64,000 bases of DNA from Rhodobacterales bacterium HTCC2255 (GCA_000153745.1 DS022282.1:1718816-1782815), one strand, 5' to 3'; shown: positions 54,375 to 63,754, counted from the first letter of the stretch. A program made the numbers and translations. The notes: generated from the sequence alone by a model not told the origin.

Positions 54375-55061
54375 TTATCTTTTGTTTATAGCTTCTATTA
54401 ATAGATCTGATACGGCTTCTGTTGATTGTGGATTTTGTCCAGTAACTAAACGCCCATCACGAACAGCATGGCTTGTAAAATTTTTACTACATTCAAACTT
54501 AGCACCTAATTCACGTAATCTACTTTCAAGTAAAAAAGGCTCTATTCCTGTAAGTCCTATTTGGTCGGTTTCTGCATCTGTAAAGCTGTTTACTCTTTGG
54601 TCTTTAACAAGAGGCTCTCCATTAGTCCGTTTGGCTTGTAATAATCCAGATGGGCCATGGCAAACCGCACCAACAACTGCACCTGATGCCCATGCATCAC
54701 TAATGATTTTACCAATATCTTTTGTATCAAAATCCCACATAGTGCCGTGGCCGCCTGGTAAAAATACACACTCATATGTTTCACCATTTAATTCTTTCAA
54801 GACATATGTATTATTGAGTTTTGCCATTGCTTTATCATTACGCATAAAGCGTGCTACCATTGGGGGGCGATCATTTGGCTCAACTAAAGTTTTTGGATCA
54901 GGAGGTGCAATTCCGCCTTTAACTGATGCTATATCTACATCAAATCCAGCATCAATTAATCTCCAATATGGTGTTGCCATCTCATCATAATAAAAACCTG
55001 TTTTTCGGCCTGTTGTGCCTAGTTCAGTATGAGAAGTTAAAATTATAAGTGCTTTTTTCAT
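54375..55061 (-). CDS. DJ-1/PfpI family protein (Hsp31-like, type 1 glutamine amidotransferase fold)
   Basis: A protein of 228 aa starting at ATG 55061 (MKKALIILTSHTELG); the longer frame from 55124 adds residues not typical of the family. The YDEMATPYWRLIDAGFDVDIASVKGG segment, CVFLPGGHGTMWDF, and the nucleophile elbow AVCHGPSGLL (Cys) are the family hallmarks. Such proteins are glyoxalase III or chaperone/deglycase-like and protect from aldehyde stress. It is transcribed alone, convergent with the deaminase gene. Confidence 0.87.
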   Translation of the reverse strand: MKKALIILTSHTELGTTGRKTGFYYDEMATPYWRLIDAGFDVDIASVKGGIAPPDPKTLVEPNDRPPMVARFMRNDKAMAKLNNTYVLKELNGETYECVFLPGGHGTMWDFDTKDIGKIISDAWASGAVVGAVCHGPSGLLQAKRTNGEPLVKDQRVNSFTDAETDQIGLTGIEPFLLESRLRELGAKFECSKNFTSHAVRDGRLVTGQNPQSTEAVSDLLIEAINKR

Positions 55062-55182
55062 TGTACAAGTTATGTCAGTGCCTCTTGAGTTAGCTTCAAA
55101 TGTGATAATTATTAGATTTATCAACTATGAAATTTAATGATTATTTAGTTGAGTTTAATTCTTAATAAAGTTGAACTAATTT

Positions 55183-58011
55183 TCAAATTTCTTTCTCTTT
55201 TGCATCAAAATACAAGTACAAAATATTTTCAAGATCTTTTGTATTTTTATATAACCCTTCTTTTAGAATATTTGGTAAAGCATTCGCAATACTACCAAGA
55301 AAATTGCGTTTGTCAGGATGCATTTTTTCCAATAAACAAGGATTAATTTCGGCTTCATTACCTATTAAATACATTATTTTAATACCTTCAAATGAATTTT
55401 TCCAAGATATGTTTTTACATTTTTTAAGTTCAGGTAATGCATCTTCTGGCAACATTCCATCACCAGATATTTGAATGCGCATTAATTCAGTTTGTCCTCG
55501 AGGAGAATCTTTTGAAGCATAATCAATCATTAAATTAAAGTAGAAATTATTATACTTTTTATTTCCTACTGATAGTCCTTTTAAATCAATAGAAACTTGT
55601 TGATAATTACCTTCACGTTTTGAAACATTAGCGCTTACGTTTGTGAAATTTACAGGCAACGTTTTATGAAGTAATTTTCCAGTAAGTTTTTCATTTAATG
55701 ATATTGAATTCTGCTTCGATGTATCCGCGGCAAATACTTTAGCTTTATCTCTTAATTTTTTCGCATTTTCTTTCAACCTGTTTTGGTTTACTTTTTTAAT
55801 TGCATCATGGTCAATTTTATCTAATATTTTTAAAGAGATTGGCCAAAGTTTTTCTTTTACACGACAGTCATCTCTATCATTTGGCCCGCGTTCATTAATT
55901 ATATTTTTAAAAGATGCACTCTCTTTGAATTCACCTTCCATTGTAAGGCATTCACCAAATTTATTTACAGTTAATCCATCTGTTTTTACATTGAAAATAT
56001 TCCCATTGGTAATTTCTGTTGAAATAGAATTTAGACCCGATTCTGAATAAGTTTTATCAACGTAAGATATTTTTGTTGAAATAGTGTCTGGTGTAATCAA
56101 CAGGCGGCCAGTTGCTATTTCTCTCGGATCAAAAGAATTGAGTACAAATTTTATATTGTACTCACCAGAGATTTTTTTTCTTAAGGAAATAAATTTTTCT
56201 CTCTCAGCCTGTATTTCTTTTGGGGTCCTCTGTAGCATTATATGTAACTTGCTACTGTAAATACTTTTTTTAATGAATAAAAAGTCTGCTCGGTTGTCAC
56301 CATCAAAATCACCTACTGAGTGGAAATGGTTTTCTAAGGTTTCTTCAAGACGCTGGCGTTCGGCACCTTCCCAATCTGGTTTGTATCTTTCAAAATTTAA
56401 ACGAGGTCCATTTTTTTTCAGTAGAGGCAAATATATATCTGACCCATTGTTTATAAACACGTTTGGGTGAAATGGCTCTTTACTAGATAAAAAGTCCATA
56501 TACCCATCAGTTTGAAGAATTAAATCTGGTAGTTTATCTCCAGAAATATCTTCAAAATAAAAGCGGTGTATATAAGCTGTTTGAGACCCAGGGATTGTAT
56601 CTCTGTTTATTCTTTGATTGGGGAAGTAAATCTGTGTTTGGTCATCAAAACAATTGCCTTGATTTACATAAATTTTGAAACCACTAGACATTTGAAGGGA
56701 TCCACCAGAAAATATATAACCAGCAATTATATCAAGTAACCCATCTCTATTAATATCAATTAACTCGACATTTGATATACTAGCCTGAAATTTATAACCC
56801 ATAGTAGGGGTGATTGAGTCAGGATTATTGGCAGTTGTGAATTTTTTCTGATTTTTTATATTTTGTTTAACTTCATCAGGAGTTAGCCAGTGGTGACCAA
56901 AAGAGATACTCTCATTATCTTTAAAATTAAAATCCCCATCACCATAGATAACTTGAATAGTTTCAGCTTCTAAATCTTTGGTTTTGAATCCAGCACTAGC
57001 ATTTGGTGCTTTTTGAATAGAAAATACTAGATCAATGTGCCCATCATTATTTAAATCACCAGCCATAACAGAAGATGAAACTTCTTTTGTTATAAGTCTT
57101 GAGTAGGGCGTTTTCCCTTTTTTAAATAGATCGTTTCCAAAATTCTTGAGTGGCCCAGTTCTTCTACCCTGTTCTTCAGATACAGGTATAATATCAATCA
57201 ACCCATCTCCATCAATATCTGCAGCGCTTCCACCATGGTTCCAATCATTTCGATACCACTCAGGAATTTTTACATTACGAAATGTTTTTCCACCTTCATT
57301 TATTAAGAGAATATCTTGCTCACCACGTGGCCAGCCCAATGCTTTGTCTCCATCCCCAGTTGTAAAGCCAGCAATGTCTAAGTAGCCATCATTATTAAAA
57401 TCAGCAGCAACAGCTTTTCTGATGTGCCTTCTTGAAGCGTTCTTTGGGAGATTATTGATTGCATCAAATTCACCATTTCCTTTTGATATCAAAAAAATTG
57501 GTGGCATATTCGTATTATAATTTTCAATCATAATATCATCTAGATTATCATTATTAAAATCTGCTATTAATTTTACTTCAGCATTTCCAAATCCTCTAGC
57601 TAGTTTTGGTATTAAAGCTCCGTCTGTCTTTTTCTTGTATCTAGGAAGATCAGTAATGATTGGTTCAGAAAAATATGAATTAAAATCAGTATTTAAATGT
57701 TTCTTCGAAATCCCCTCAATTTTTTTAGTTTGAACGGATGAGTTGCAAGTATTTTTTAATCCAGAAACATCAAGTGCTTTTTGTAATTCTACGAGTTCAT
57801 TTGAATCCAACAGTCCATCATAACTTTTACCAATCGAAGTATAAAATGCATTTAAAGCACCTTTTGTTTTTGCACCAAATGCACCATCTATTGGGCCAGG
57901 ATTAAAACCTAATTGAGTTAGTATTCTTTGTGAGTTTAATATTGTGTTCGCATTTACTGGTAAGCAAAAAATTATCATAAATAAAAAAAACGTCCTGATG
58001 ATATTTTTCAT
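55183..58011 (-). CDS. Exported protein with peptidoglycan-binding domain, FG-GAP/VCBS repeats and paralogous C-terminal module
   Basis: A protein of 942 aa. Signal peptide ends near VNA (residue 21). Residues about 24-80 form a PG_binding_1 domain (SQRILTQLGFNPGPIDGAFGAKTKGAL, almost identical in pattern to the 1014-aa protein). Residues about 125-590 carry a series of FG-GAP-like Ca-binding repeats: DFNNDNLDD, DFNNDGYLD, DIDGDGLID, DLNNDGHID, DINRDGLLD, DFDGDNRAD. This predicts a beta-propeller surface. Residues about 615-760 have a module (SGEYNIKFVLNSFDP, GECLTMEGEF then C) like that near the C-terminus of the 1014-aa protein; a further unknown domain ends it. Function unknown, probably wall-bound. 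Confidence 0.75.
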   Translation of the reverse strand: MKNIIRTFFLFMIIFCLPVNANTILNSQRILTQLGFNPGPIDGAFGAKTKGALNAFYTSIGKSYDGLLDSNELVELQKALDVSGLKNTCNSSVQTKKIEGISKKHLNTDFNSYFSEPIITDLPRYKKKTDGALIPKLARGFGNAEVKLIADFNNDNLDDIMIENYNTNMPPIFLISKGNGEFDAINNLPKNASRRHIRKAVAADFNNDGYLDIAGFTTGDGDKALGWPRGEQDILLINEGGKTFRNVKIPEWYRNDWNHGGSAADIDGDGLIDIIPVSEEQGRRTGPLKNFGNDLFKKGKTPYSRLITKEVSSSVMAGDLNNDGHIDLVFSIQKAPNASAGFKTKDLEAETIQVIYGDGDFNFKDNESISFGHHWLTPDEVKQNIKNQKKFTTANNPDSITPTMGYKFQASISNVELIDINRDGLLDIIAGYIFSGGSLQMSSGFKIYVNQGNCFDDQTQIYFPNQRINRDTIPGSQTAYIHRFYFEDISGDKLPDLILQTDGYMDFLSSKEPFHPNVFINNGSDIYLPLLKKNGPRLNFERYKPDWEGAERQRLEETLENHFHSVGDFDGDNRADFLFIKKSIYSSKLHIMLQRTPKEIQAEREKFISLRKKISGEYNIKFVLNSFDPREIATGRLLITPDTISTKISYVDKTYSESGLNSISTEITNGNIFNVKTDGLTVNKFGECLTMEGEFKESASFKNIINERGPNDRDDCRVKEKLWPISLKILDKIDHDAIKKVNQNRLKENAKKLRDKAKVFAADTSKQNSISLNEKLTGKLLHKTLPVNFTNVSANVSKREGNYQQVSIDLKGLSVGNKKYNNFYFNLMIDYASKDSPRGQTELMRIQISGDGMLPEDALPELKKCKNISWKNSFEGIKIMYLIGNEAEINPCLLEKMHPDKRNFLGSIANALPNILKEGLYKNTKDLENILYLYFDAKEKEI

Positions 58012-58194
58012 TTTAATCCTTAGAGTATTTTCTAAATATTAAATTATTAAAAAAAAATATGCAAAAGAATATAATTTGTCGGCTGTTGGCTATTTGATGG
58101 CGAATTTACTGATTATTTATAAATTTATATGCGTTAGCTATATTTATCAAAAGAAATAGCATTATTTATTTTACACAGACAGGGTAAAGTAGAA

Positions 58195-59073
58195 TTGAAA
58201 AATTTAAAGCCAATTGAGGTAATTATGGCCTTAACAGTTCCACTAGTTTGGGGAATGGGGTTGGTTTTTGCTAAAGGTGCGATTGATCATTTTCCTCCCA
58301 TATTATTAATGGCATTGCGATTTACGTTGACTGCATCTGTATTAGTTTGGTTTGTCCCAATTCCAAAAAAACATCTAATAAGTTTATTTGGAATTGCAAT
58401 TATTGCGGCTGCTATTCAGTATAGTTTAACTTTTACCGGATTAAAGGGATTAGATGCTGGAATAACAGCTCTCGTTGTTCAACTTGAAGTGCCATTTCTT
58501 GTAATATTAGGCATTATATTTTTGAAAGAAAAAGCTGAAAAGAAAACATTCATTGGTATTGCGCTAGCATTTGCAGGCGTCGCGATAATGACACTACAAA
58601 ACGATATAAGAATAAATATAGGTTCTGTATTTCTTGTTATTCTTGGAGGTTTAGCATGGGCAATTGGTCAAGTTCTCATAAGGAAATTAATTGATATTAG
58701 GGTTATGCAAATAACTGCATGGGTTGCTGTATTTGCTGTTCCACAACTATTTTTTATGTCTGCAATATTTGAAACTGGACAAATAGAAGCAATTAAAAAT
58801 GCTTCTTCAATAGTCTGGTGGGCGGTCATTTACTTGGGTTTAGTAATGACTGCACTTGGATATCTGCTTTGGAATAATTTAATTCGCAATCACAATGTAG
58901 GAAAAGTTGCTCCGTATTTATTATTACTTCCAATATTTTCGCTATTTGGAGGTGCCGTATTTCTTGGAGAGGAACCAACATTATTGATGCTTTTAGGTGG
59001 TGCCATAATATTATTTGGAGTTGGATTAATCACTGTCCCTTTAGCTACTTTAAGCAATTTATTTAAACGTTAA
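58195..59073 (+). CDS. EamA/DMT family transporter
   Basis: A protein of 292 aa with ten helices and two EamA repeats (IIFLKEKAEKKTFIGIALAFAGVAIM in the first, and FLGEEPTLLMLLGGAIILFGVGLI in the second). VWGMGLVFAKGAIDHFPPILLMALRF begins it. The TTG start gives the usual short N-terminus (MKNLKPIEVIMALTVPLVWG); an ATG at 58225 with GAGG 5 bases ahead is also possible. DMT exporters move amino acids or metabolites out; substrate unknown. Transcribed alone. Confidence 0.88.
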   Translation: MKNLKPIEVIMALTVPLVWGMGLVFAKGAIDHFPPILLMALRFTLTASVLVWFVPIPKKHLISLFGIAIIAAAIQYSLTFTGLKGLDAGITALVVQLEVPFLVILGIIFLKEKAEKKTFIGIALAFAGVAIMTLQNDIRINIGSVFLVILGGLAWAIGQVLIRKLIDIRVMQITAWVAVFAVPQLFFMSAIFETGQIEAIKNASSIVWWAVIYLGLVMTALGYLLWNNLIRNHNVGKVAPYLLLLPIFSLFGGAVFLGEEPTLLMLLGGAIILFGVGLITVPLATLSNLFKR

Positions 59074-59182
59074 TATTTGATAACTAGCTTAAATCTATTT
59101 GGTAATTTTTAAAGTACTTCAAATAACTTAAAATGCATGTAGTATCCTTACAAGGTATTAAGTTCTAAAAGAGAATATAACG

Positions 59183-59506
59183 ATGTTATTTAATAAGTTT
59201 AATGAAGCATTTGATAAAGGCGACATTGTTGGCGCTGCTGAATGTTTTCATGAAGATATGCAGATGACAATGCATTCAAATGGAACCTCAATGAACAAAC
59301 AAGAGTGGCTTCTTAGGTTTGCCCCAATGATGGATAAATTAAAGCGTAAAAAAGTTAGATGTCTCTATGAGAATGAAGATCTACTTGTTACTCATTCTTT
59401 TATAACATTTCCTAACGGGTCCTGTGAGGCAGTGATCTGGGTTGGAATCAAGAGGGATGGATTGATTGTAAGTGTTGAAACAGGATCAACTCCAATTCCA
59501 AATTGA
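59183..59506 (+). CDS. NTF2/SnoaL-like small protein (paralog of 63032-63361)
   Basis: A protein of 107 aa with the NTF2-like cone: FNEAFDKGDIVGAAECFHEDMQMTMH, MNKQEWLLRF, CLYENEDLLVTHSFITFPNGSCEAVIWVGIKRDGLIVSVETGSTPI. The same blocks appear in the second copy near the right end (CVYENDDILVTHNFMSYPDGTREAVMGVSTLKDGQIIRMETGATLL), so they are paralogs 3.5 kb apart. A small enzymatic or ligand-binding role is possible. Followed by the membrane protein gene 36 bases downstream. Confidence 0.75.
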   Translation: MLFNKFNEAFDKGDIVGAAECFHEDMQMTMHSNGTSMNKQEWLLRFAPMMDKLKRKKVRCLYENEDLLVTHSFITFPNGSCEAVIWVGIKRDGLIVSVETGSTPIPN

Positions 59507-59542
59507 AGGATAATTTTATTAGCAACTAAACGGAGAAAAAAA

Positions 59543-59956
59543 ATGATAGAGAGTTTTGGTGGAATTTTAAATTTTGTTGTTTTCATAGCACTCACTTTAG
59601 GGTGGGCAATGTATGCATTCCAAATGTCTTTAGGAATTGATGCTTTTTATGGAAAATTCAATATAAGTAGAACAGCAACTATTATTGGTGGCTTTGTAGG
59701 TTCTTTCGCCGCTGCTGCAGTAATAATGCACTTAATTTTACTATTTAATGGCTTGGAAGGTGCTTGGTATTTATTTGCATACTTTATTGTCCAAGCGGCT
59801 ATAGCATCGTTTCTAAGCTGGAGAACTGTTTCAGCAAAAGTTGCAGCCGATGAGGGCGTTATTTATACAGCAGAGCCAATAGTGGCACCGTTGGTTTTTG
59901 GTGCTGGATATTGTTTCTTATTATATAGAATGCAGGATATTCTTTATTTGTCATAA
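59543..59956 (+). CDS. Small integral membrane protein, unknown
   Basis: A protein of 137 aa with four hydrophobic helices (ILNFVVFIALTLGWAMYAF, TIIGGFVGSFAAAAVIMHLILLF, WYLFAYFIVQAAIASFLSW, IVAPLVFGAGYCFLLY). Family not recognised. It has GGAG upstream of the ATG and follows the NTF2-like gene; both may form a small operon. A strong hairpin terminator comes after it. Confidence 0.65.
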   Translation: MIESFGGILNFVVFIALTLGWAMYAFQMSLGIDAFYGKFNISRTATIIGGFVGSFAAAAVIMHLILLFNGLEGAWYLFAYFIVQAAIASFLSWRTVSAKVAADEGVIYTAEPIVAPLVFGAGYCFLLYRMQDILYLS

Positions 59957-59977
59957 AGAGATATTTTTGAAATTTTT

Positions 59978-60005
59978 ATGTTCCAATTTTGATTAATTGG
60001 AACAT
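59978..60005. terminator. Bidirectional hairpin terminator
   Basis: ATGTTCCAATT (59978-59988) and AATTGGAACAT (59995-60005) pair without mismatch, with a 6-base loop. T-rich DNA follows on the plus strand. It separates the membrane protein from the convergent 51-aa gene. Confidence 0.8.
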
Positions 60006-60028
60006 ATTTTCATTATTTTTTTAAGATG

Positions 60029-60184
60029 CTATTTGAGCATTAATTTCTTTGCTTCCTCAATATAACCCATTCTATGTAGTTCTGAAGCTGCACGTGCTTT
60101 ACTCAATGAGTAGAAAAATGAGTGAAAACCACTAAATACGCCTGTTAGGGGTGCAAAAGTAAAATTCATAATTGCTGTTGTCAT
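60029..60184 (-). CDS. Small 51-residue protein of unknown function
   Basis: The minus-strand frame from ATG 60184 to TAG 60029-60031. The product starts MTTAIMNFTFAPLTGVFSGFHSF and ends in a helix RAASELHRMGYIEEAKKLMLK. The A-A-S-E-L-x-R-M-G-Y-x-E-E-A motif looks like a conserved family-type C-terminus of alphaproteobacterial small proteins (compare DUF1127-like), with a more hydrophobic N-terminus. AAGGA is about 9 bases before the ATG. It is divergent from nothing and lies between terminator and permease. Confidence 0.6.
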   Translation of the reverse strand: MTTAIMNFTFAPLTGVFSGFHSFFYSLSKARAASELHRMGYIEEAKKLMLK

Positions 60185-60354
60185 GTTATCCATCCTTTTT
60201 TTTCTAAATAAAATGAATGCTCAAATAGCACAACAAACACATTTGCAATTCCGCTATGCATAATTTGCAATAATCAAAACAAACAAGCAAAAATGATTTT
60301 GTAATAGCGCCAGTCATACAATAATTGGTTCTGTGTTTGAGGTATCTATAAAAT

Positions 60355-62136
60355 TCAAAGTGGCCAAATTAGTGGAATAAAAAAACTTACAATGGGCGCT
60401 AAAGAAAGATTAAGAGGAATTCCAAATCTTAAAAAATCAACAAATTTATAGCCACCTGGTCCATATATCAATGTATTTGTTTGATAACCTATGGGGGTTG
60501 AAAAACTCGCGCTTGCAGCAATCATTATGGCAACAACAAGAGGCCTAGGGTCTAATCCTAATGATGTGGCTAATCCTATGGCAATTGGTGTCATTAATAC
60601 TGCTACAGCATTATTACTTACTAACTCCGTTAAGACTGAGGAGATGAGATATATTGTAAGTACGATAAAAAATGGGGGTAAAGAGTTTATAATTGGTGAC
60701 ATTGCATTAGCAATAAGATTGACTGCACCAGATGATTGTAAGGCTGCACCAACACAAAGCATAGCAAAAATCAATGAAAGTAATCTACCATCTATAAAAG
60801 AGAATGCTTCATCAGCATCAATACATTTTGTCATTAGAACAACTGTCATTCCAATAATTGCTAAAAATAAAATTGGCGCAATATTTAAAGCTGCTAAAAT
60901 CACAACAGCAAATAATGTGGTGATAGCTATCCATGCATGATTACGTCTAAATGCTCGTTCTGATGGTTTTGAAACATCTCCAAGGTTCATTTCTTCGGCT
61001 AGTCGTGAAATGTCTTCAGAAGCACCCTCTAAAAGTAAAGTATCGCCAACTTTAACTCTGAGCGTGTCGATTTGTTGTTCAATATTAGTGTCGCGCCTAT
61101 GCACAGCAAGCGTATAAACTGCATAATTGCGTCTCAAATGCAGTGATTTAAAAGTGTGACCAACCATTTTACAATTTGGAGTAATTAGAACTTCAACTGT
61201 TATGGTTTCTGTAGATGATATTTGATCAACATCACGTAAATCTGAGGTAGCTTGGAGCGATAAAAGTTCAGCTATAGCTGTGCGCAGGACTATTCGGTCA
61301 CCTTTTCTCAACGTTAAAGTATCTATACTATCTCGCAGAGACATATTTTTTCGAATTACATCAATTAATCTCACACCATCTCGTTTGAATAATGGTATTT
61401 CTGTAACCTTTGAGCCTATTAAGCTACTTCCTGTGGGGATTGTAACCTCAGCAAAAAATCGCATTTTTGACTTGTCAGTTAGTAAAGTTGCCATGCTTAA
61501 GCGATCAGGTAGAAGTTTTGGGCCGGCAAAATATAGGTATAAAAATGTCCAAGACACCACAACAATTCCAATTGGAAATATTTCAAAAATACCAAACGGC
61601 TCTAATCCTGATGCGCGAGCCACCCCATCAACCAGTAGATTGGTTGATGTACCTAAAAGTGTCAGTGTTCCACCAACAATTGCTGCATAGCTGAGGGGTA
61701 TAAGGAGTTTAGATGCTGATGTGCGTAAGGTGCGGGATAATTGAATAAACACAGGTATCATAACAACTACAAGAGGAGTATTATTCATTATTGAACTCGC
61801 AAAAGCAACAAATATTAGAGCCCCAAAAATGGCACGAGTTGGATTTTGTAATGCTTGTCTCTCAACTAATTGTGTAAATGAATTCAAAGCACCAGTTCGG
61901 ACAAGTGCTCCCACGATGATAAACATTGCAGCAATTGTCCAAGGTGCTGGATTTGAGAAAACCATAACGGCAGACTCATAAGGCAAAATACCTAAAATCA
62001 AGAGAGCTGATACACCAATTAACGCTACTATTTCAGTTGAATATATCTCTTTCAAAAACATGATGAACATAAGAGCAATGACGCCTAATGTAATCCAAGC
62101 ACTGTTTGTCTGAAAAAAAAGGGTCGAATTATTCAT
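60355..62136 (-). CDS. SLC13 family permease with two TrkA-C domains
   Basis: A protein of 593 aa. Eleven or more helices in two halves (N-terminal MFLKEIYSTEIVALIGVSALLILG, NPAPWTIAAMFIIVGALVRTGAL, SSIMNNTPLVVVMIPVFIQL, and the C-terminal GAALQSSGAVNLIA, SVLTELVSNNAVAVLMTPIAIGLA, SFSTPIGYQTNTLIYGPGGY) flank two central RCK_C/TrkA-C domains (residues about 215-390, with GSSLIGSKVTEIPLFKRDGVRLI and the later MVGHTFKSLHLRRNYAVYTLAVHR). Members transport dicarboxylates, sulfate or cations. It lies 8 bases downstream of the HxlR regulator gene, so they are co-transcribed. Confidence 0.9.
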   Translation of the reverse strand: MNNSTLFFQTNSAWITLGVIALMFIMFLKEIYSTEIVALIGVSALLILGILPYESAVMVFSNPAPWTIAAMFIIVGALVRTGALNSFTQLVERQALQNPTRAIFGALIFVAFASSIMNNTPLVVVMIPVFIQLSRTLRTSASKLLIPLSYAAIVGGTLTLLGTSTNLLVDGVARASGLEPFGIFEIFPIGIVVVSWTFLYLYFAGPKLLPDRLSMATLLTDKSKMRFFAEVTIPTGSSLIGSKVTEIPLFKRDGVRLIDVIRKNMSLRDSIDTLTLRKGDRIVLRTAIAELLSLQATSDLRDVDQISSTETITVEVLITPNCKMVGHTFKSLHLRRNYAVYTLAVHRRDTNIEQQIDTLRVKVGDTLLLEGASEDISRLAEEMNLGDVSKPSERAFRRNHAWIAITTLFAVVILAALNIAPILFLAIIGMTVVLMTKCIDADEAFSFIDGRLLSLIFAMLCVGAALQSSGAVNLIANAMSPIINSLPPFFIVLTIYLISSVLTELVSNNAVAVLMTPIAIGLATSLGLDPRPLVVAIMIAASASFSTPIGYQTNTLIYGPGGYKFVDFLRFGIPLNLSLAPIVSFFIPLIWPL

Positions 62137-62144
62137 TATAATAA

Positions 62145-62618
62145 TTATATCTTGGCAAGACTTTGAAAAATTAGATCAACTTTATCTATTGGAATTTTGC
62201 GTAAATGAATTTTACGTAATCCATTCTGGAATTCTTTAATTAATTTTTTATTTCCACCCATATAGTCTTTTATGGGCTTTACATATTCAGGGCTTGGTTT
62301 GTGATAAGTATTACTCCAGTGAGCCAGATCAAATATAATAGGGACAAATTCAATAGCGGCTTCTGTAAGTGAGTAGATTTTTTTTTGAGAATGCAATTTG
62401 TCATTGCTGACTGTTAGCATTCCAATATCTAGAAGTCGTTTGAGACGTTTAGCTAAAGTGGCTGAAGAGATACCCTCTAAACTTTTATTATACAACCTAC
62501 TGTATGTCTGGCGATTAAGTACAGCAATATCACGTAGTATAATAATCGACCATTTATCACCGATTAATTCTGCAGCAAGTCCAATCGGGCATGCCTGGTT
62601 ATTGTTGAAATCAAACAT
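62145..62618 (-). CDS. HxlR family transcriptional regulator
   Basis: A protein of 157 aa from ATG 62618, whose GAGG stands 7 bases upstream (a longer start at 62633 lies before it). The family motif ACPIGLAAELIGDKWSIIILRDI contains the redox cysteine; the winged helix SLEGISSATLAKRLKRLLDIGML and SLTEAAIEFVPIIFDLAHW follow. HxlR proteins often sense quinones, aldehydes or disulfide stress through this Cys. It is divergent from an operon of small enzymes across a perfect palindrome and is co-transcribed with the SLC13 permease. Confidence 0.9.
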   Translation of the reverse strand: MFDFNNNQACPIGLAAELIGDKWSIIILRDIAVLNRQTYSRLYNKSLEGISSATLAKRLKRLLDIGMLTVSNDKLHSQKKIYSLTEAAIEFVPIIFDLAHWSNTYHKPSPEYVKPIKDYMGGNKKLIKEFQNGLRKIHLRKIPIDKVDLIFQSLAKI

Positions 62619-62651
62619 ATAAAACCTCTTCATAAATAAAACTGGTATTAA

Positions 62652-62671
62652 TTTGAAAGTATACTTTCAAA
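62652..62671. promoter_or_regulatory. Perfect 20-bp palindrome, likely HxlR operator
   Basis: TTTGAAAGTATACTTTCAAA (62652-62671) reads the same on both strands. It lies between the divergent HxlR gene (34 bases away) and the YciI-like gene (69 bases away). HxlR dimers bind inverted repeats in such divergent promoters, so autoregulation and control of the small-enzyme operon are expected; unproven. Confidence 0.75.
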
Positions 62672-62739
62672 ATTTTTTAGCAATACTATTTTTTATATTT
62701 TGATAATTTAGAAATAACTTTAGAGTAAGGAGACTCATT

Positions 62740-63021
62740 ATGATACTTAAATTAACTCAAGATCTTTCGCGTGGTTTTGTGCCATGGAAAGAAATGTATT
62801 TTGAAAATATAGCTAGACTTGAAGCAATTGGTGGTAAATTGATTTTTGCTGGTTCTGAGGCCAATGATGACAATAAAATGATGGTTATTATGGAGTTTGA
62901 TTCAAAAGAAGCGTTACAAGCTTTTGGAGGAGATGAAGAGCTCAAAGCGAAAAGAGCAGCTGCGGGTGCATTATTAGAAACTACAGTTATTACTCCAATG
63001 AGTGATGAATCTTTTTATTGA
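62740..63021 (+). CDS. Small dimeric alpha/beta-barrel protein (YciI/ABM-like)
   Basis: A protein of 93 aa. The pattern LKLTQDLSRGFVPWKEMYFENIARLEAIGGKLIFAGSEANDDNKMMVIMEFDSKEALQAFGGDEELKAKRAAAGALLETTVITPM gives the beta-alpha-beta-beta-alpha-beta order of a ferredoxin-like barrel, as in YciI, ABM and DUF3764-type families. An exact family is not certain. AAGGAG is present before the ATG. It is the first gene of the small-enzyme operon; the next gene starts 10 bases after. Confidence 0.7.
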   Translation: MILKLTQDLSRGFVPWKEMYFENIARLEAIGGKLIFAGSEANDDNKMMVIMEFDSKEALQAFGGDEELKAKRAAAGALLETTVITPMSDESFY

Positions 63022-63031
63022 GGTACTTAAA

Positions 63032-63361
63032 ATGGCAATATATGATCAATTAAATGCTACAATGGCTGATCGTGATACCAAAGCTTATTTGGATTTACTC
63101 CATGAAGATTGTGTATTTGTTTTCCACAAATCTGGTAATGAATTTTCAAAATCAGAATGGGCCGAAATGGTTACTGGAATGATGGCTAATGATAAGTTCA
63201 TTCAAGAGTCATCAAGATGTGTCTATGAAAATGACGACATTTTAGTGACACATAATTTCATGTCATACCCTGATGGAACCAGAGAAGCAGTTATGGGTGT
63301 TTCAACACTAAAAGATGGCCAAATAATTCGAATGGAAACTGGAGCAACATTATTAAATTAG
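63032..63361 (+). CDS. NTF2/SnoaL-like small protein (paralog of 59183-59506)
   Basis: A protein of 109 aa starting at ATG 63032 (MAIYDQLNATMADRDTKAYLDLLHEDCVFVFH). GAGG lies 9 bases before it; a longer frame from 63002 would overlap the YciI-like gene. The NTF2-like cone has a possible His/Asp/Glu set in LHEDCVFVFH. Compared with the copy near 59.2 kb, CVYEN.D.LVTH is shared. SnoaL-type members are isomerases, dehydratases or ligand holders. Its neighbours are a cupin gene and a second small barrel. Confidence 0.75.
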   Translation: MAIYDQLNATMADRDTKAYLDLLHEDCVFVFHKSGNEFSKSEWAEMVTGMMANDKFIQESSRCVYENDDILVTHNFMSYPDGTREAVMGVSTLKDGQIIRMETGATLLN

Positions 63362-63373
63362 GAGAACATAAGG

Positions 63374-63724
63374 ATGGCTACAATCGAAGTAAAGAATTTT
63401 GAAAAAGATGCAGATGAAGTAAGTACGCCAAACAATGCACGCGTAGAAACTGTAAATATTAGTGGGCAAAGGGTAATGAAGCTAACTATCCAGCCGGGTT
63501 GGAAATGGTCTGATGATATCAAGCCATTAGTTGGAACTGATAGCTGTAAAGCTAAGCATTTGGGTGTAATAGTTGAAGGATCAATAACCTGTCGACATGA
63601 TGATGGAACTCAAGTCACTTATTCAGCTGGTGATGCTTACGCTATAGATCCGGGGCATGATGCTTGGATCGAAGGAGATACACAAGCTGTTGCCTATGAA
63701 TTTCATGGTGCTTGGGGCGAATAA
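63374..63724 (+). CDS. Small cupin protein
   Basis: A protein of 116 aa with a cupin_2 pattern: KLTIQPGWKWSDDIKPL, AKHLGVIVEGSITCRHDDGTQVTYSAGDAYAIDPGHDAWIEGD. The motif 1 histidines are partly replaced (KHLGVI), so metal binding is not certain; PGHDAW may be motif 2. It is 12 bases after the NTF2-like gene, GGAG ahead. It is part of the HxlR-linked operon. Confidence 0.82.
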   Translation: MATIEVKNFEKDADEVSTPNNARVETVNISGQRVMKLTIQPGWKWSDDIKPLVGTDSCKAKHLGVIVEGSITCRHDDGTQVTYSAGDAYAIDPGHDAWIEGDTQAVAYEFHGAWGE

Positions 63725-63754
63725 CCAAATTTATTATTAATGAGGAGGAAAAAA

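Noticed and set aside
54382-54990. 202-aa plus-strand frame inside the DJ-1/PfpI gene
   Set aside because: It is the complement of a clear DJ-1/PfpI gene with intact catalytic motifs; Ser/Pro-rich composition is that of a shadow frame.
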